Assembly (NCBI GenBank): GCA_007695205.1
Contig: REEF01000350.1
Location: 1 to 5,975, forward strand
Length of the DNA: 5,975 bases
Direction: 5' to 3'
Source of the DNA: Planctomycetaceae bacterium
GTDB taxonomy: Bacteria; Planctomycetota; Planctomycetia; Pirellulales; Pirellulaceae
In this document: positions 1 to 5,975 of the stretch, piece by piece
Position numbering within the stretch: the stretch's first letter is position 1
Layout of the letters: each line of letters starts with the position of its first letter
Notes under the pieces: generated by a model
What the model saw: the letters and a program-made list of their open reading frames with translations, nothing else
What the model was told of the DNA's origin: nothing
Databases searched by the model: none
Translations under genes and position numbers: made by a program

Positions 1-14
1 TTCGGTTGCGGCCA

Positions 15-111
15 TGGGACACCTGCCGTCGCGTTGCGACTCTTGGATGATGCGGCGTCGCGTGTCCCACGGACTCGCGTCCGTGGCTATTGCATGTCGT
101 CGCTTCGCGAC
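15..111. repeat. Cluster of short palindromes, probable intergenic repeat element
   Basis: Four inverted repeats lie within about 100 bases. TGGGACAC (15-22) pairs with GTGTCCCA (62-69) and encloses GTCGC-GTT-GCGAC (28-40). CCACGGAC-TCGC-GTCCGTGG (67-86) is a perfect 8-bp stem, and GTCGC-TTC-GCGAC (99-111) follows. The stem arms at 28-40 and 99-111 are identical. Sequences of the CCACGGAC...GTCCGTGG kind are, as I recall, common between planctomycete genes. No credible coding frame occupies 1-171. Confidence 0.55.
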
Positions 112-113
112 TA

Positions 114-157
114 ACTCCCGCCCCCCCTCTTCAGGAGAAAGAGGGGGGGATGGGAGT
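114..157 (-). terminator. Long C/G-rich stem-loop just downstream of the stop codon
   Basis: Bases 121-130 (CCCCCCCTCT) pair perfectly with 140-149 (AGAGGGGGGG) around a nine-base loop. The stem extends with ACTCCC (114-119) against GGGAGT (152-157) across a small internal loop, giving 16 pairs. It starts 14 bases after the TAG of the giant gene, a typical terminator position. No T-run follows on the minus strand, so it may terminate weakly, protect the 3' end, or simply be a dispersed repeat. Confidence 0.45.
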
Positions 158-171
158 GAGACACGTTCGGA

Positions 172-3100
172 CTATTCGTAGGCTGCGAACAGCGCGTCGA
201 CAGCTTGAGCGTACTGGTCGGCTTCCCCTTCGCCGGAGAACAAGCCGCCGGAACCGCCCCCGTTGCCGCCGTTGGTGGTGGGGGGGTCATAACTGGGCAG
301 ATCGAACAGATCCGCGCTGCCGATGATGTGGTGGATCGTGCTTCCGTTGGCCGATAGTTGCTTCATGCGACCGCTAGATAGGTCCACCGATAGCCAGCGC
401 TCGACGTCTGCGTTCTGATCCGTTACCCACATCGAGCCGTTATTGATCTGGACTTGATAATGGTGCGAGTCGGCATCCACCGACTGGCCGGGCACGTAAT
501 GCTGCCAGCCACCGATGTTGATATACCACTGCAAATCGCCCGCCGCATTGGTGGCGAATAACCAGCCCGACGCCAACAAGGGATTGTTGCCGTTGATCTC
601 CGACCACAACAGCGAGCGGTAGGGATTGATCGAGGTGAACTCGGCCAACAGTCCTCGTTCCCCGAAATTGTTATTGTCCGTAATACTGTTGTTGGGGTCG
701 GACCCGAATCCGATCAGCGGCACCTGCACGCGGATCTCGTTCGGATTGCTGACCACGCCACCGTCACCGGGCGAGGCGGAACCGTCCCGCATCCCGGCGG
801 GTTGCTCGGGCTGTGAGATCGTGTACATCGTCCCGTCTTGGCTGGGGAAGACGCCCGAGAACTCATAACGGCCATCGCCGTCGGTCACCGTCTCTTCGAC
901 AAACGAATTCCCCGTCAAGTCGGTGCCGCTCAATTGAATCCTGACGCCGGCGATGCCGGGTTCACCCGCGTTTTTTTGGCCGTTTTCATCGAGATCGATG
1001 TAGACGTAGCCGGCAACGGAGCTGAGCACCACATCGCGAACGGTCACCGTGGCCGTGTCCGTCTTCGGGTCGGGCTGGCCGCGCGTTGTCCCGTCATCTT
1101 GAACGGTGTACTCGAACGTATCGACATGATCGAAGCCCGCGGGAACCGTATAGACGATTTCATCGCCGTCCAGAACGACCGTTGCGCCCTTGGCCGATGT
1201 CGATACGTTGATGATCGTCAACGTCTGGTCGCTCTCGTTCGGCGGACCCGGGCGATCGTTGCTCAACAACTCTGAAACGTGGAACCGGAACTGCTGCCCG
1301 ACCGCGGGCTGCGGATCGATCAGCACCAGATCGTCTTCGGCAACCGGCGGATCGTTGACTTCCCAGATGGTGATCGTCACCACGGCCGAATCGGTCTTGA
1401 AGTCATCCACGATCTGGCCATCGATCATCGATTGGCCATCATCCTGGATGGTGTAGGAGAACGTCGTCTGGCCATTGAAGTGCGGATCGGGCGGAGTAAA
1501 GCGGAAAGCACCCGTTTCGGCATTCAGCAACTCGACCGTTCCTTGCGTGCCTGTCGTATCGACACTGATCACCCGGATCGTCTGGAATGCGTCCTCGTTG
1601 GGGCCCGCGGAATCATTGGCCAAGGCATTGAACTCTTCCACGCCGCCCTCGGGCATCTCGATCTGGACATCCCGAGCGATCGGTGGCCGGTTCATCGGGG
1701 CCACCGAGATGGTCAATGTGTTGGTGGTCTCCAGCGGCTGATCATCGGGCGGATCCCCGAACGTACCGCCGTCGTTGGTCGTGATCGTCAAAGCAGCCTC
1801 GCCGATGAAGCCTGCATCGGGACGGAAAATCAAGGTGCCCAACGCCAGGTTGACCTCAGCCAGCGTCAACGCACTCAACTGTTTGGTTGCCGTGGCATCA
1901 TCGTCAGCGCCCAGCAGCAACAATCCATTGGTGACGGATAGATTGACCGTAAACGTATCGAACGTGTTGTCATTGTCGGCGATATCCGGGTCGGTCACCG
2001 TCAGTCGGGCGCTGTTGGCGGCCGTGAACGCCAGATCGAAATCATTGGCGGTGAAGACCTGGTCGCCCGCTTCGATCGGGCTGCCGTTCAAACGGTTGAC
2101 CGGTGGATCGTTGACCGCCGTGACGTTGATGGTAATCGTCTTGGGCGCCGATGTATCGCTCCCGCCCCGCTCCGTGCCGCCGTCGTCCTGCACCACGACC
2201 GTAAATTGGGAAGTTCCTCCCACATTCATGGCCGATTGGAAGCGGAGCGTCCCATCGTTGGAGACACTGGGCGGCACTTCAAACAAGTTAGGATTGGTAA
2301 TGCCGTTGACGATATACTGCAGCACCTGCTGGTTTGATTCGTTGGGTGGGCCGGGAGTGAATTCGGTGACCCAGCCTTCGAGCTCCTGCAGTCCCTCGTT
2401 TTCACGGACGGTGATCTCCGTCTGAGCCACCTCGAACGACGGAGGATCGTTCACCGCCAGCACGGTAATCGTGAACGTCTGGGGCGCCGACGTATCGTCG
2501 CCACCGCGTTCGGTGCCACCGTCGTCGCGGGCGACGACCGTAAACGTCGAGGTACCGAACGCATCATCGGCCGGGGTGTACGTCAGCGTCCCGTTCAGAT
2601 CCACCGAGGGCTGTACCTCGAACAAAGCCGGGTTGCTTACCGCGGTGACCTCGTATTCCTTCAACTCCTGATCCGATTCGTTGGGCGGGCCGGGAACAAA
2701 GCTGTGCGCCCAGTTCGGGACCACCTGCGGACCGGAATCCTCCAGCACCTCGGGCGGATCGCTGGCGCTGAACGTCGGCGGATCGTTCACCGGATGAACG
2801 ATGATGGTGAACTCCTGCCAATCCGAGGTGTCGATCCCGCCGTCGGCAGTGCCGCCATCGTCCTGAACCTGAACACGGAACGTCGAGACCCCGAAGGCGT
2901 CGTCTGCGGAAGTGAAGGTCAGGGTGCCGTTGTTAGCTACGGCGGGCAATTGGGAAAACAAGTTGGCATTGGTCAGCACTTCGACCCGGTACTCCAAAAC
3001 CGATTGCACGGTGTTCTCCAAGGGCGTGCCAGCATCGAACGTTGCCCAATTGGTAAACGTCTGCGGCCCAGCGTCTTCGTTGACCTCCAGTTCGATCAAC

Positions 3101-5631
3101 TCTTCGGCGACTTCGAAACTCGGCTGGTCGTTGACCAAAGTCACGTTTACCGTCACGGTGGCCGTGCTCTCGGTCTTCGGTTCGTCGGGTTCGGTTTGGT
3201 CCACAATCGTGTAAGTAAACGTGTCCGTACCGAAGAAGTCCGGATTGGGCGTGTAGGTGAGCGTCGTTGCATCGTTGGTGATCACGACGGCTCCGTTGGA
3301 CGGAGTGCTCACGGCCGTGATCTCGAGATTCGCGCCACCGATCTGATTCGCGAAGTTGAAATCGTTCAGCAGAACCTGGAAGACGTTATTCTCACTGTCT
3401 TCCCGTACGGAAAACGTGTCGTTGACGGCAAACGGTCGAGTCGGCGGGACGACGGTAACCTGGAACGACTTCTGCACCTGTAAGGCAAAATCCTCTTGGG
3501 GTTGGCGATGGTCCACGTTGCCCAAGTCGTTCATGGTCGCCGTGATCGAATGCGTGCCGACGGGCCCCGTAAATGAGACCCCAGCAGCCATGGCGTTATT
3601 GATCGCTGCGGTCATGCCGGTCATGACGACGTTATCGCCACCATTGCCGGAAATGGTCAGGCCTCCCGGATTCAGAACGTTCAAACTCCCGCCAGTGGTC
3701 GCCAACGTCAATCGGCCCTCGACATCACCACCTGGTGCGTACTGCGCGTCCAGCGGATCGCCGACCTCGATCCCCGTAATCACCAGCGGCAGATCCTCGG
3801 TGATCACCGTCTGGTTGCCGGGAATCTCCAGAGTCGGTGGATCGTTGATCGGCTGGACGTTGATGGTCACCGTGTGGTTCACGGTGCTTAACACCGTGCT
3901 GTTGTCCAGGTCTTGAGCCGTGACTTGCAGGGTCGGGGTGCCGTAGAAATGGGCCGGCGGAGTATAGGTCAATCCAGCCAGCGCGGTGTTGATCTGGGCT
4001 TGGGAACCGCTGAATACCAGCGTGCCGTCCGAACCGTCGCCATCGATGAACGTCACGCCGCTGCCCGCTGCCACTACGATCGGAGCGTTGGTCGCCAGCG
4101 TCACCCTCATGGGGTCGCCGTCGGCGTCGGTGATCGATACGCTGTTGGCCCCCGTAAAGGCGAACGCGGGGTCCCCATCTTTGCGCTCGTCCATCGTCAC
4201 GTTCCCAGGCGCGGCGATCACCGGCGGTGCGTTGACCGACACGATCTCGATCGTCACATCCGCCGTCCTTGTGCGGCCCTGGCCATCGGAAACCGTATAG
4301 CTGAACGTGTCGGTGGCCGGACCGGTCACACCCGGGTTGGGGGTGTAGGTGAACGCTCCGTTGGCGCCGGAAATCAGAGTCCCTAGACTCGGCTGCGTAT
4401 GACCTGCGAATGTCAACTCGCGTCCGTTCAGCGGGACATTGACCGTGGAGTTGACGAACAGAATGTTCGCTGGCGGCACGACCGATCCACCCTGCCCCCC
4501 GGCGGCGGTTTGGTTGTCCCCAAACGTCAACACCTCGCGGCCGACGCCGTCGACGCCACCGATCGTGAAATCATAGTTTCCCACGATCAGGCCATCGTTG
4601 TCCAACAAATCGTTGACAAGGAATTGGACAGAACTGCCGGCGTCGACGGTGAACTGGTCATCCTTGGCGTACAGCGATTGAGTCTCGAAGGGAACGTCGA
4701 ACAGATGCAGATTCAGGAACACATGCCGATCATCCGGCGAAACCTGGGGCAGGTCCCTTCCGATCGGTTGCGACCGATTGGTGAAACCGCCCGCTTCGCT
4801 GATAAATCCAATTTCCCGATTGATCTCGCCCGCCGGCCCGTTCGGGAAGTTGTACTCGTCGGTGGATATCGCCCTGGGCGGCCCCGGAAACCGCTGGAAG
4901 TGTTCGGGATTCAGGAACGAGATGGGCCAGCCAAAATCACGGATGGGATTATCGCCGACACCCTGCGGCACATGAAATGCGTCCGGGTCCCAAGCGACGC
5001 TGAAGTAAGCAGCAAAGACCCCAAACTCGTCGGACGTGGGGTCTGGTATCCCGTCGTTCGTACGAATGTCTTCTACATGCGCATTCAACAAGACGGTCTC
5101 ACCCACGTTCACTTGCCCCACGACATCGCCCAAGCTGACGATCGGCCGGTCCATCGGCGTAAATCCATCAGCGGGAATGTTTTGCGTAATGCGTGCTTCC
5201 GCCTTGACCAGTTTGGCCAGATCTTCGCCTTCGGCATTCAACGCATTGATGATGGTCAGCACGTCCTGGGCGGACACGACCCGATCGTTGTTGACGTCCA
5301 GTTTGAGATGGGACATCAAAGCAGCGTCAACCACCGAACCTGCCTCGTTTTCTGCTTCCGACATCTGGGAATGCAGCAACCCGTTCAGGTCAATGGGACC
5401 GTTCTTGAGCGCGTTGATCACCGTCAAGGCATCCAAAGGGGTGACCCGATAGTTGCCGGTGACATCCAGCGGAAACGCATAGTTGTGCCAAGGATTGAGA
5501 TCGGCAGCCAATAAGACCCGGTCCTCCAATCGCTCGATCTGCCTCAGGCGGTTGCGCGACCGCGAAGCAGCCGATTTTCGTGGTTTTTGACGACGAGCAC
5601 GTCCGAGAACAGTGCGGCGTTTGTGAGTCAT
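172..5631 (-). CDS. Giant secreted planctomycete surface protein: LEPR-XLL-type leader, dockerin-like loops, tandem Ig/cadherin-like repeats, SdrD-B-like domain
   Basis: Probable calcium-stabilised extracellular adhesin or matrix protein; the function is inferred from domains, as no catalytic motif is visible. Order, numbered from the ATG: basic leader with RLEDRVLLAA (34-43); dockerin-like loops (D56-D67, D112-D123); cohesin-like domain (about 158-321); ten Ig/cadherin-like repeats (322-1536), most joined by VNDPP-type linkers; SdrD-B-like domain (1539-1659); unrecognised Trp-rich domain (1660-1781); Gly-rich linker and acidic tail ending AAYE. The frame is open for over 5.4 kb and ends in TAG at 174-172. 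I chose the ATG at 5631 because AGGGA lies 9 bases upstream; an in-frame GTG at 5652 would add seven residues but has no ribosome binding site. The repeats match the family called tandem-95 repeat proteins. No co-directional neighbour is visible, so it is probably transcribed alone. The coding call and surface role are secure; ligand and anchoring are unknown. Confidence 0.93.
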   Translation of the reverse strand: MTHKRRTVLGRARRQKPRKSAASRSRNRLRQIERLEDRVLLAADLNPWHNYAFPLDVTGNYRVTPLDALTVINALKNGPIDLNGLLHSQMSEAENEAGSVVDAALMSHLKLDVNNDRVVSAQDVLTIINALNAEGEDLAKLVKAEARITQNIPADGFTPMDRPIVSLGDVVGQVNVGETVLLNAHVEDIRTNDGIPDPTSDEFGVFAAYFSVAWDPDAFHVPQGVGDNPIRDFGWPISFLNPEHFQRFPGPPRAISTDEYNFPNGPAGEINREIGFISEAGGFTNRSQPIGRDLPQVSPDDRHVFLNLHLFDVPFETQSLYAKDDQFTVDAGSSVQFLVNDLLDNDGLIVGNYDFTIGGVDGVGREVLTFGDNQTAAGGQGGSVVPPANILFVNSTVNVPLNGRELTFAGHTQPSLGTLISGANGAFTYTPNPGVTGPATDTFSYTVSDGQGRTRTADVTIEIVSVNAPPVIAAPGNVTMDERKDGDPAFAFTGANSVSITDADGDPMRVTLATNAPIVVAAGSGVTFIDGDGSDGTLVFSGSQAQINTALAGLTYTPPAHFYGTPTLQVTAQDLDNSTVLSTVNHTVTINVQPINDPPTLEIPGNQTVITEDLPLVITGIEVGDPLDAQYAPGGDVEGRLTLATTGGSLNVLNPGGLTISGNGGDNVVMTGMTAAINNAMAAGVSFTGPVGTHSITATMNDLGNVDHRQPQEDFALQVQKSFQVTVVPPTRPFAVNDTFSVREDSENNVFQVLLNDFNFANQIGGANLEITAVSTPSNGAVVITNDATTLTYTPNPDFFGTDTFTYTIVDQTEPDEPKTESTATVTVNVTLVNDQPSFEVAEELIELEVNEDAGPQTFTNWATFDAGTPLENTVQSVLEYRVEVLTNANLFSQLPAVANNGTLTFTSADDAFGVSTFRVQVQDDGGTADGGIDTSDWQEFTIIVHPVNDPPTFSASDPPEVLEDSGPQVVPNWAHSFVPGPPNESDQELKEYEVTAVSNPALFEVQPSVDLNGTLTYTPADDAFGTSTFTVVARDDGGTERGGDDTSAPQTFTITVLAVNDPPSFEVAQTEITVRENEGLQELEGWVTEFTPGPPNESNQQVLQYIVNGITNPNLFEVPPSVSNDGTLRFQSAMNVGGTSQFTVVVQDDGGTERGGSDTSAPKTITINVTAVNDPPVNRLNGSPIEAGDQVFTANDFDLAFTAANSARLTVTDPDIADNDNTFDTFTVNLSVTNGLLLLGADDDATATKQLSALTLAEVNLALGTLIFRPDAGFIGEAALTITTNDGGTFGDPPDDQPLETTNTLTISVAPMNRPPIARDVQIEMPEGGVEEFNALANDSAGPNEDAFQTIRVISVDTTGTQGTVELLNAETGAFRFTPPDPHFNGQTTFSYTIQDDGQSMIDGQIVDDFKTDSAVVTITIWEVNDPPVAEDDLVLIDPQPAVGQQFRFHVSELLSNDRPGPPNESDQTLTIINVSTSAKGATVVLDGDEIVYTVPAGFDHVDTFEYTVQDDGTTRGQPDPKTDTATVTVRDVVLSSVAGYVYIDLDENGQKNAGEPGIAGVRIQLSGTDLTGNSFVEETVTDGDGRYEFSGVFPSQDGTMYTISQPEQPAGMRDGSASPGDGGVVSNPNEIRVQVPLIGFGSDPNNSITDNNNFGERGLLAEFTSINPYRSLLWSEINGNNPLLASGWLFATNAAGDLQWYINIGGWQHYVPGQSVDADSHHYQVQINNGSMWVTDQNADVERWLSVDLSSGRMKQLSANGSTIHHIIGSADLFDLPSYDPPTTNGGNGGGSGGLFSGEGEADQYAQAVDALFAAYE
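175..654 (-). other. Unrecognised Trp-rich C-terminal domain, Gly-rich linker and acidic tail
   Basis: Residues 1660-1781 do not match the repeats before them. They contain six Trp residues within 71 positions (1676, 1690, 1702, 1709, 1735, 1746), in settings such as GWLFAT, LQWYINIGGWQHY and GSMWVTD. The pattern of short aromatic strands resembles carbohydrate- or surface-binding beta domains, but I cannot name a family. A Gly/Ser linker (about 1785-1796) follows, then a tail ending ADQYAQAVDALFAAYE that could form an amphipathic helix. There is no LPXTG, PEP-CTERM or hydrophobic anchor with a basic end. Confidence 0.6.
655..1017 (-). other. SdrD-B/Cna-B-like domain with EF-hand-like loop
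   Basis: Residues 1539-1659 begin VAGYVYIDLDENGQKNAGEPG and continue IAGVRIQLSGTDLTG, then TVTDGDGRYEFSGVFP and a closing NNFGERG. This is the signature order of SdrD B-like domains of the prealbumin (Cna-B) fold. D1546-x-D1548-x-N1550-x-Q1552 with E1557 forms an EF-hand-like calcium loop. In surface proteins such domains act as rigid spacers near the attachment end. Here it sits between the Ig-like stalk and the unrecognised C-terminal domain. Confidence 0.85.
1024..4668 (-). repeat. Array of ten bacterial Ig/cadherin-like domains
   Basis: Residues 322-1536 divide into about ten units of 104-148 residues. Unit ends are marked by VNAPP (466-470), INDPP (595-599), VNDQP (833-837), VNDPP (948-952, 1060-1064, 1173-1177, 1425-1429) and MNRPP (1313-1317); the third unit ends less clearly near VVPPTRP. 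Most units contain a GTLTYTPxxxFxGTxTFTYxVxD-like core and finish with TVTVxVxxVNDPP. Units of this kind (cadherin-like, VCBS, Big_9 and tandem-95 families) build long calcium-stiffened stalks on secreted proteins. They are diverged rather than identical, so the array looks old. Confidence 0.85.
2101..3120 (-). repeat. Three closely related tandem units (repeats 5-7) with PGPPNES and DDGGT motifs
   Basis: Residues 838-1177 hold three units of 112-115 residues that share a layout absent from most other repeats. Each has an acidic start (NED, LED or REN), then an NWAT, NWAH or GWVT motif, a segment with NxxLF, a GTLxFxxAxxxxGxSxFxV core, and a DDGGTxxGGxDTS loop before the VNDPP linker. Units 6 and 7 are closest: both contain PGPPNES and DDGGTERGG[DS]DTSAP. 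The corresponding 45-base stretches at 2482-2526 and 2143-2187 match at 36 positions by eye. The Asp-rich loops are candidate calcium sites. Descent from an internal duplication is the simplest reading. Confidence 0.8.
4669..5160 (-). other. Cohesin-like or carbohydrate-binding-like beta domain
   Basis: Residues about 158-321 contain VNVGETVLLNAHVEDIR, then GVFAAYFSVAWDPDAF (204-219), a Pro/Gly-rich insert, and later EIGFISEAGGF and VFLNLHLFDVPF. The pattern of a G-E-x-V-x-L-x-x-x-V strand, a second strand of the type A-Y-x-x-V-x-W-D, and a late F-x-L-x-L-x-L strand resembles cohesin-type beta sandwiches, which often follow dockerin loops in planctomycete proteins. The assignment is by eye; it could instead be another Ig-like domain. 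Confidence 0.5.
5230..5502 (-). other. Dockerin type I-like region with two calcium-binding loops
   Basis: Residues 44-134 hold two copies of a D-x-[NT]-x-[ND] loop followed by a short helix. The first is D56-V-T-G-N60 ending at D67, then ALTVINALKNG; the second is D112-V-N-N-D116 ending at D123, then VLTIINALNA. This is the F-hand pattern of type I dockerins. The second loop is canonical, whereas the first has Thr at ligand position 3. The two loops are about 56 residues apart, wider than in clostridial dockerins, but this spaced N-terminal arrangement is familiar in planctomycete surface proteins. Calcium binding is likely; a cohesin partner is not demonstrated. Confidence 0.8.
5503..5631 (-). 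other. N-terminal basic leader with LEDRVLLAA export-type motif
   Basis: The first 43 residues carry many Arg and Lys residues (KRR, GRARRQKPRK, SRSRNRLR) followed by RLEDRVLLAA. The motif resembles the LEPR-XLL motif known at the N-terminus of many large planctomycete exported proteins. There is no classical signal peptide: no 10-15 residue hydrophobic core separates the basic stretch from a cleavage site, and only VLLAA is hydrophobic. RR pairs occur but no S-R-R-x-F-L-K Tat motif is seen. The role in export is inferred from family knowledge. Confidence 0.75.
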
Positions 5632-5640
5632 TTTCTTTAT

Positions 5641-5645
5641 TCCCT
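5641..5645 (-). promoter_or_regulatory. Shine-Dalgarno sequence AGGGA deciding the ATG start
   Basis: Read on the minus strand, AGGGA is followed by nine bases (ATAAAGAAA) and then ATG at 5631. The spacing is in the usual range. The GTG seven codons upstream is preceded by GTTCGTCG, which has no ribosome-binding character, so the ATG is preferred. Confidence 0.55.
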
Positions 5646-5652
5646 GATTCAC

Positions 5653-5975
5653 CGACGAACTAAAGGAGAAATCCGCTGCCTACCACCCTGGGATCTACGC
5701 GATCCTAGCCGGAAGAACGTGGGGCCGGTCCGATGGGGTTGGATGTCCACGACAGCCAATTGCGCATCGAGTTGCATGACTGCAGAACTACGCATTTTCT
5801 ATGGACGCTCCACGGCGTAAGAAGTTCCGTTAACTACAGCACTTATGGCAAAACCCTTCGAATCGCTCGCTGACCATTTTACTCAACCCTTTCATCTGAC
5901 CTAAGTTCCTCATTTTAATCGACGCACAGGCCGTGTTGACCTATGCCATGCCATCGATTTCCGCACGATCGTTGC
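5653..5975. other. Upstream non-coding region, no gene recognised
   Basis: This stretch is visibly richer in A and T than the gene, especially 5821-5930, as expected for a promoter region. All three minus-strand frames entering from the right edge stop within about 22 codons, so at most the last residues of an upstream gene could lie there. On the plus strand, ATGs at 5943 and 5948 open frames that run off the window, but neither has a clear ribosome binding site. No RNA gene was recognised. Confidence 0.6.
5804..5828 (-). promoter_or_regulatory. Possible ECF-sigma-type promoter (GGAAC-N16-CGTC)
   Basis: On the minus strand GGAAC (5828-5824) is separated by 16 bases from CGTC (5807-5804), matching the general form of promoters read by extracytoplasmic-function sigma factors. 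Transcription would start near 5797 and leave an untranslated leader of about 165 bases. Planctomycetes are rich in ECF sigma factors, which makes the idea reasonable. A second GGAACTT lies at 5909-5903 without an equally good downstream box. Such short motifs occur by chance and no convincing TTGACA/TATAAT pair was seen. Confidence 0.22.

Noticed and set aside
1..171. Possible CRISPR array in the palindromic left region
   Set aside because: The repeated arms are only 5-8 bases, spacing is irregular, and there are no direct repeats of 20 bases or more separated by unique spacers.
90..326. Small plus-strand frame crossing the stem-loop and the 3' end of the giant gene
   Set aside because: Its Arg-rich translation comes from the palindromic region and from antisense of the Gly-rich linker; no conserved feature.
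1279..1941. 220-codon open frame on the plus strand
   Set aside because: Antisense shadow of repeats 8-10, with several overlapping plus-strand frames of similar length, as expected for GC-rich coding DNA.
2564..2821. 85-codon open frame on the minus strand within the giant gene
   Set aside because: Out-of-frame internal shadow of repeat 6; no independent start signal or domain.
2704..3483. 259-codon open frame on the plus strand
   Set aside because: Antisense to repeats 4-6. It has no recognisable motif or ribosome binding site, and the opposite strand is a clearly conserved domain array.
4399..5514. 371-codon open frame on the plus strand
   Set aside because: It lies wholly antisense to the dockerin, cohesin-like and first-repeat region, shows no recognisable domain, and is Arg/Gln/His/Val-rich as expected from reading the complement of a GC-rich gene.
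5672..5680. AAAGGAGAA on the plus strand, resembling a strong Shine-Dalgarno sequence
   Set aside because: No plus-strand start codon lies at a usable distance downstream; the next ATG is more than 50 bases away.
5587..5820. 77-codon plus-strand frame over the 5' end and upstream region
   Set aside because: It overlaps the start and leader of the giant gene antisense, has no ribosome binding site, and its product has no recognisable features.

Overview
The window is almost entirely one giant gene on the minus strand (about 172-5631). It encodes a secreted or cell-surface multidomain protein of about 1,819 residues, flanked by two short non-coding regions. The organism is most probably a planctomycete, likely a Pirellulales/Rhodopirellula-like lineage. 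The reasons are an Arg/Lys-rich N-terminus ending in the motif RLEDRVLLAA (the LEPR-XLL type leader seen on planctomycete exported proteins), a dockerin-like pair of calcium loops directly after that leader, a cohesin-like domain containing GVFAAYFSVAWD, a long tandem array of bacterial Ig/cadherin-like repeats with VNDPP linkers, and moderately high GC. This taxonomic call is inference from protein architecture, since no rRNA or housekeeping gene is present.

Layout from left to right: 1-171 is non-coding and dense in palindromes (at least four inverted repeats). It ends in a C/G-rich stem-loop 14 bases after the stop codon, which may be the gene's terminator. 172-5631 is the giant gene, read right to left. 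5632-5975 is its upstream region, holding a plausible Shine-Dalgarno sequence for an ATG start at 5631 and a possible ECF-sigma-type promoter, with no convincing neighbouring gene.

Protein architecture from N to C terminus, numbered from the ATG at 5631: basic leader and LEDRVLLAA motif (1-43), dockerin-like calcium loops (44-134), cohesin-like beta domain (about 158-321), ten Ig/cadherin-like repeats (about 322-1536), an SdrD-B/Cna-B-like domain with its own EF-hand-like loop (1539-1659), a Trp-rich C-terminal domain I do not recognise (1660-1781), a Gly-rich linker, and a short acidic, possibly amphipathic tail. I see no catalytic domain. The protein looks like a calcium-stabilised adhesin, matrix or cell-wall structural protein. 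The least explained parts are the Trp-rich domain plus tail and the unconventional export leader. Most other open frames in the window are antisense or out-of-frame shadows of this gene.
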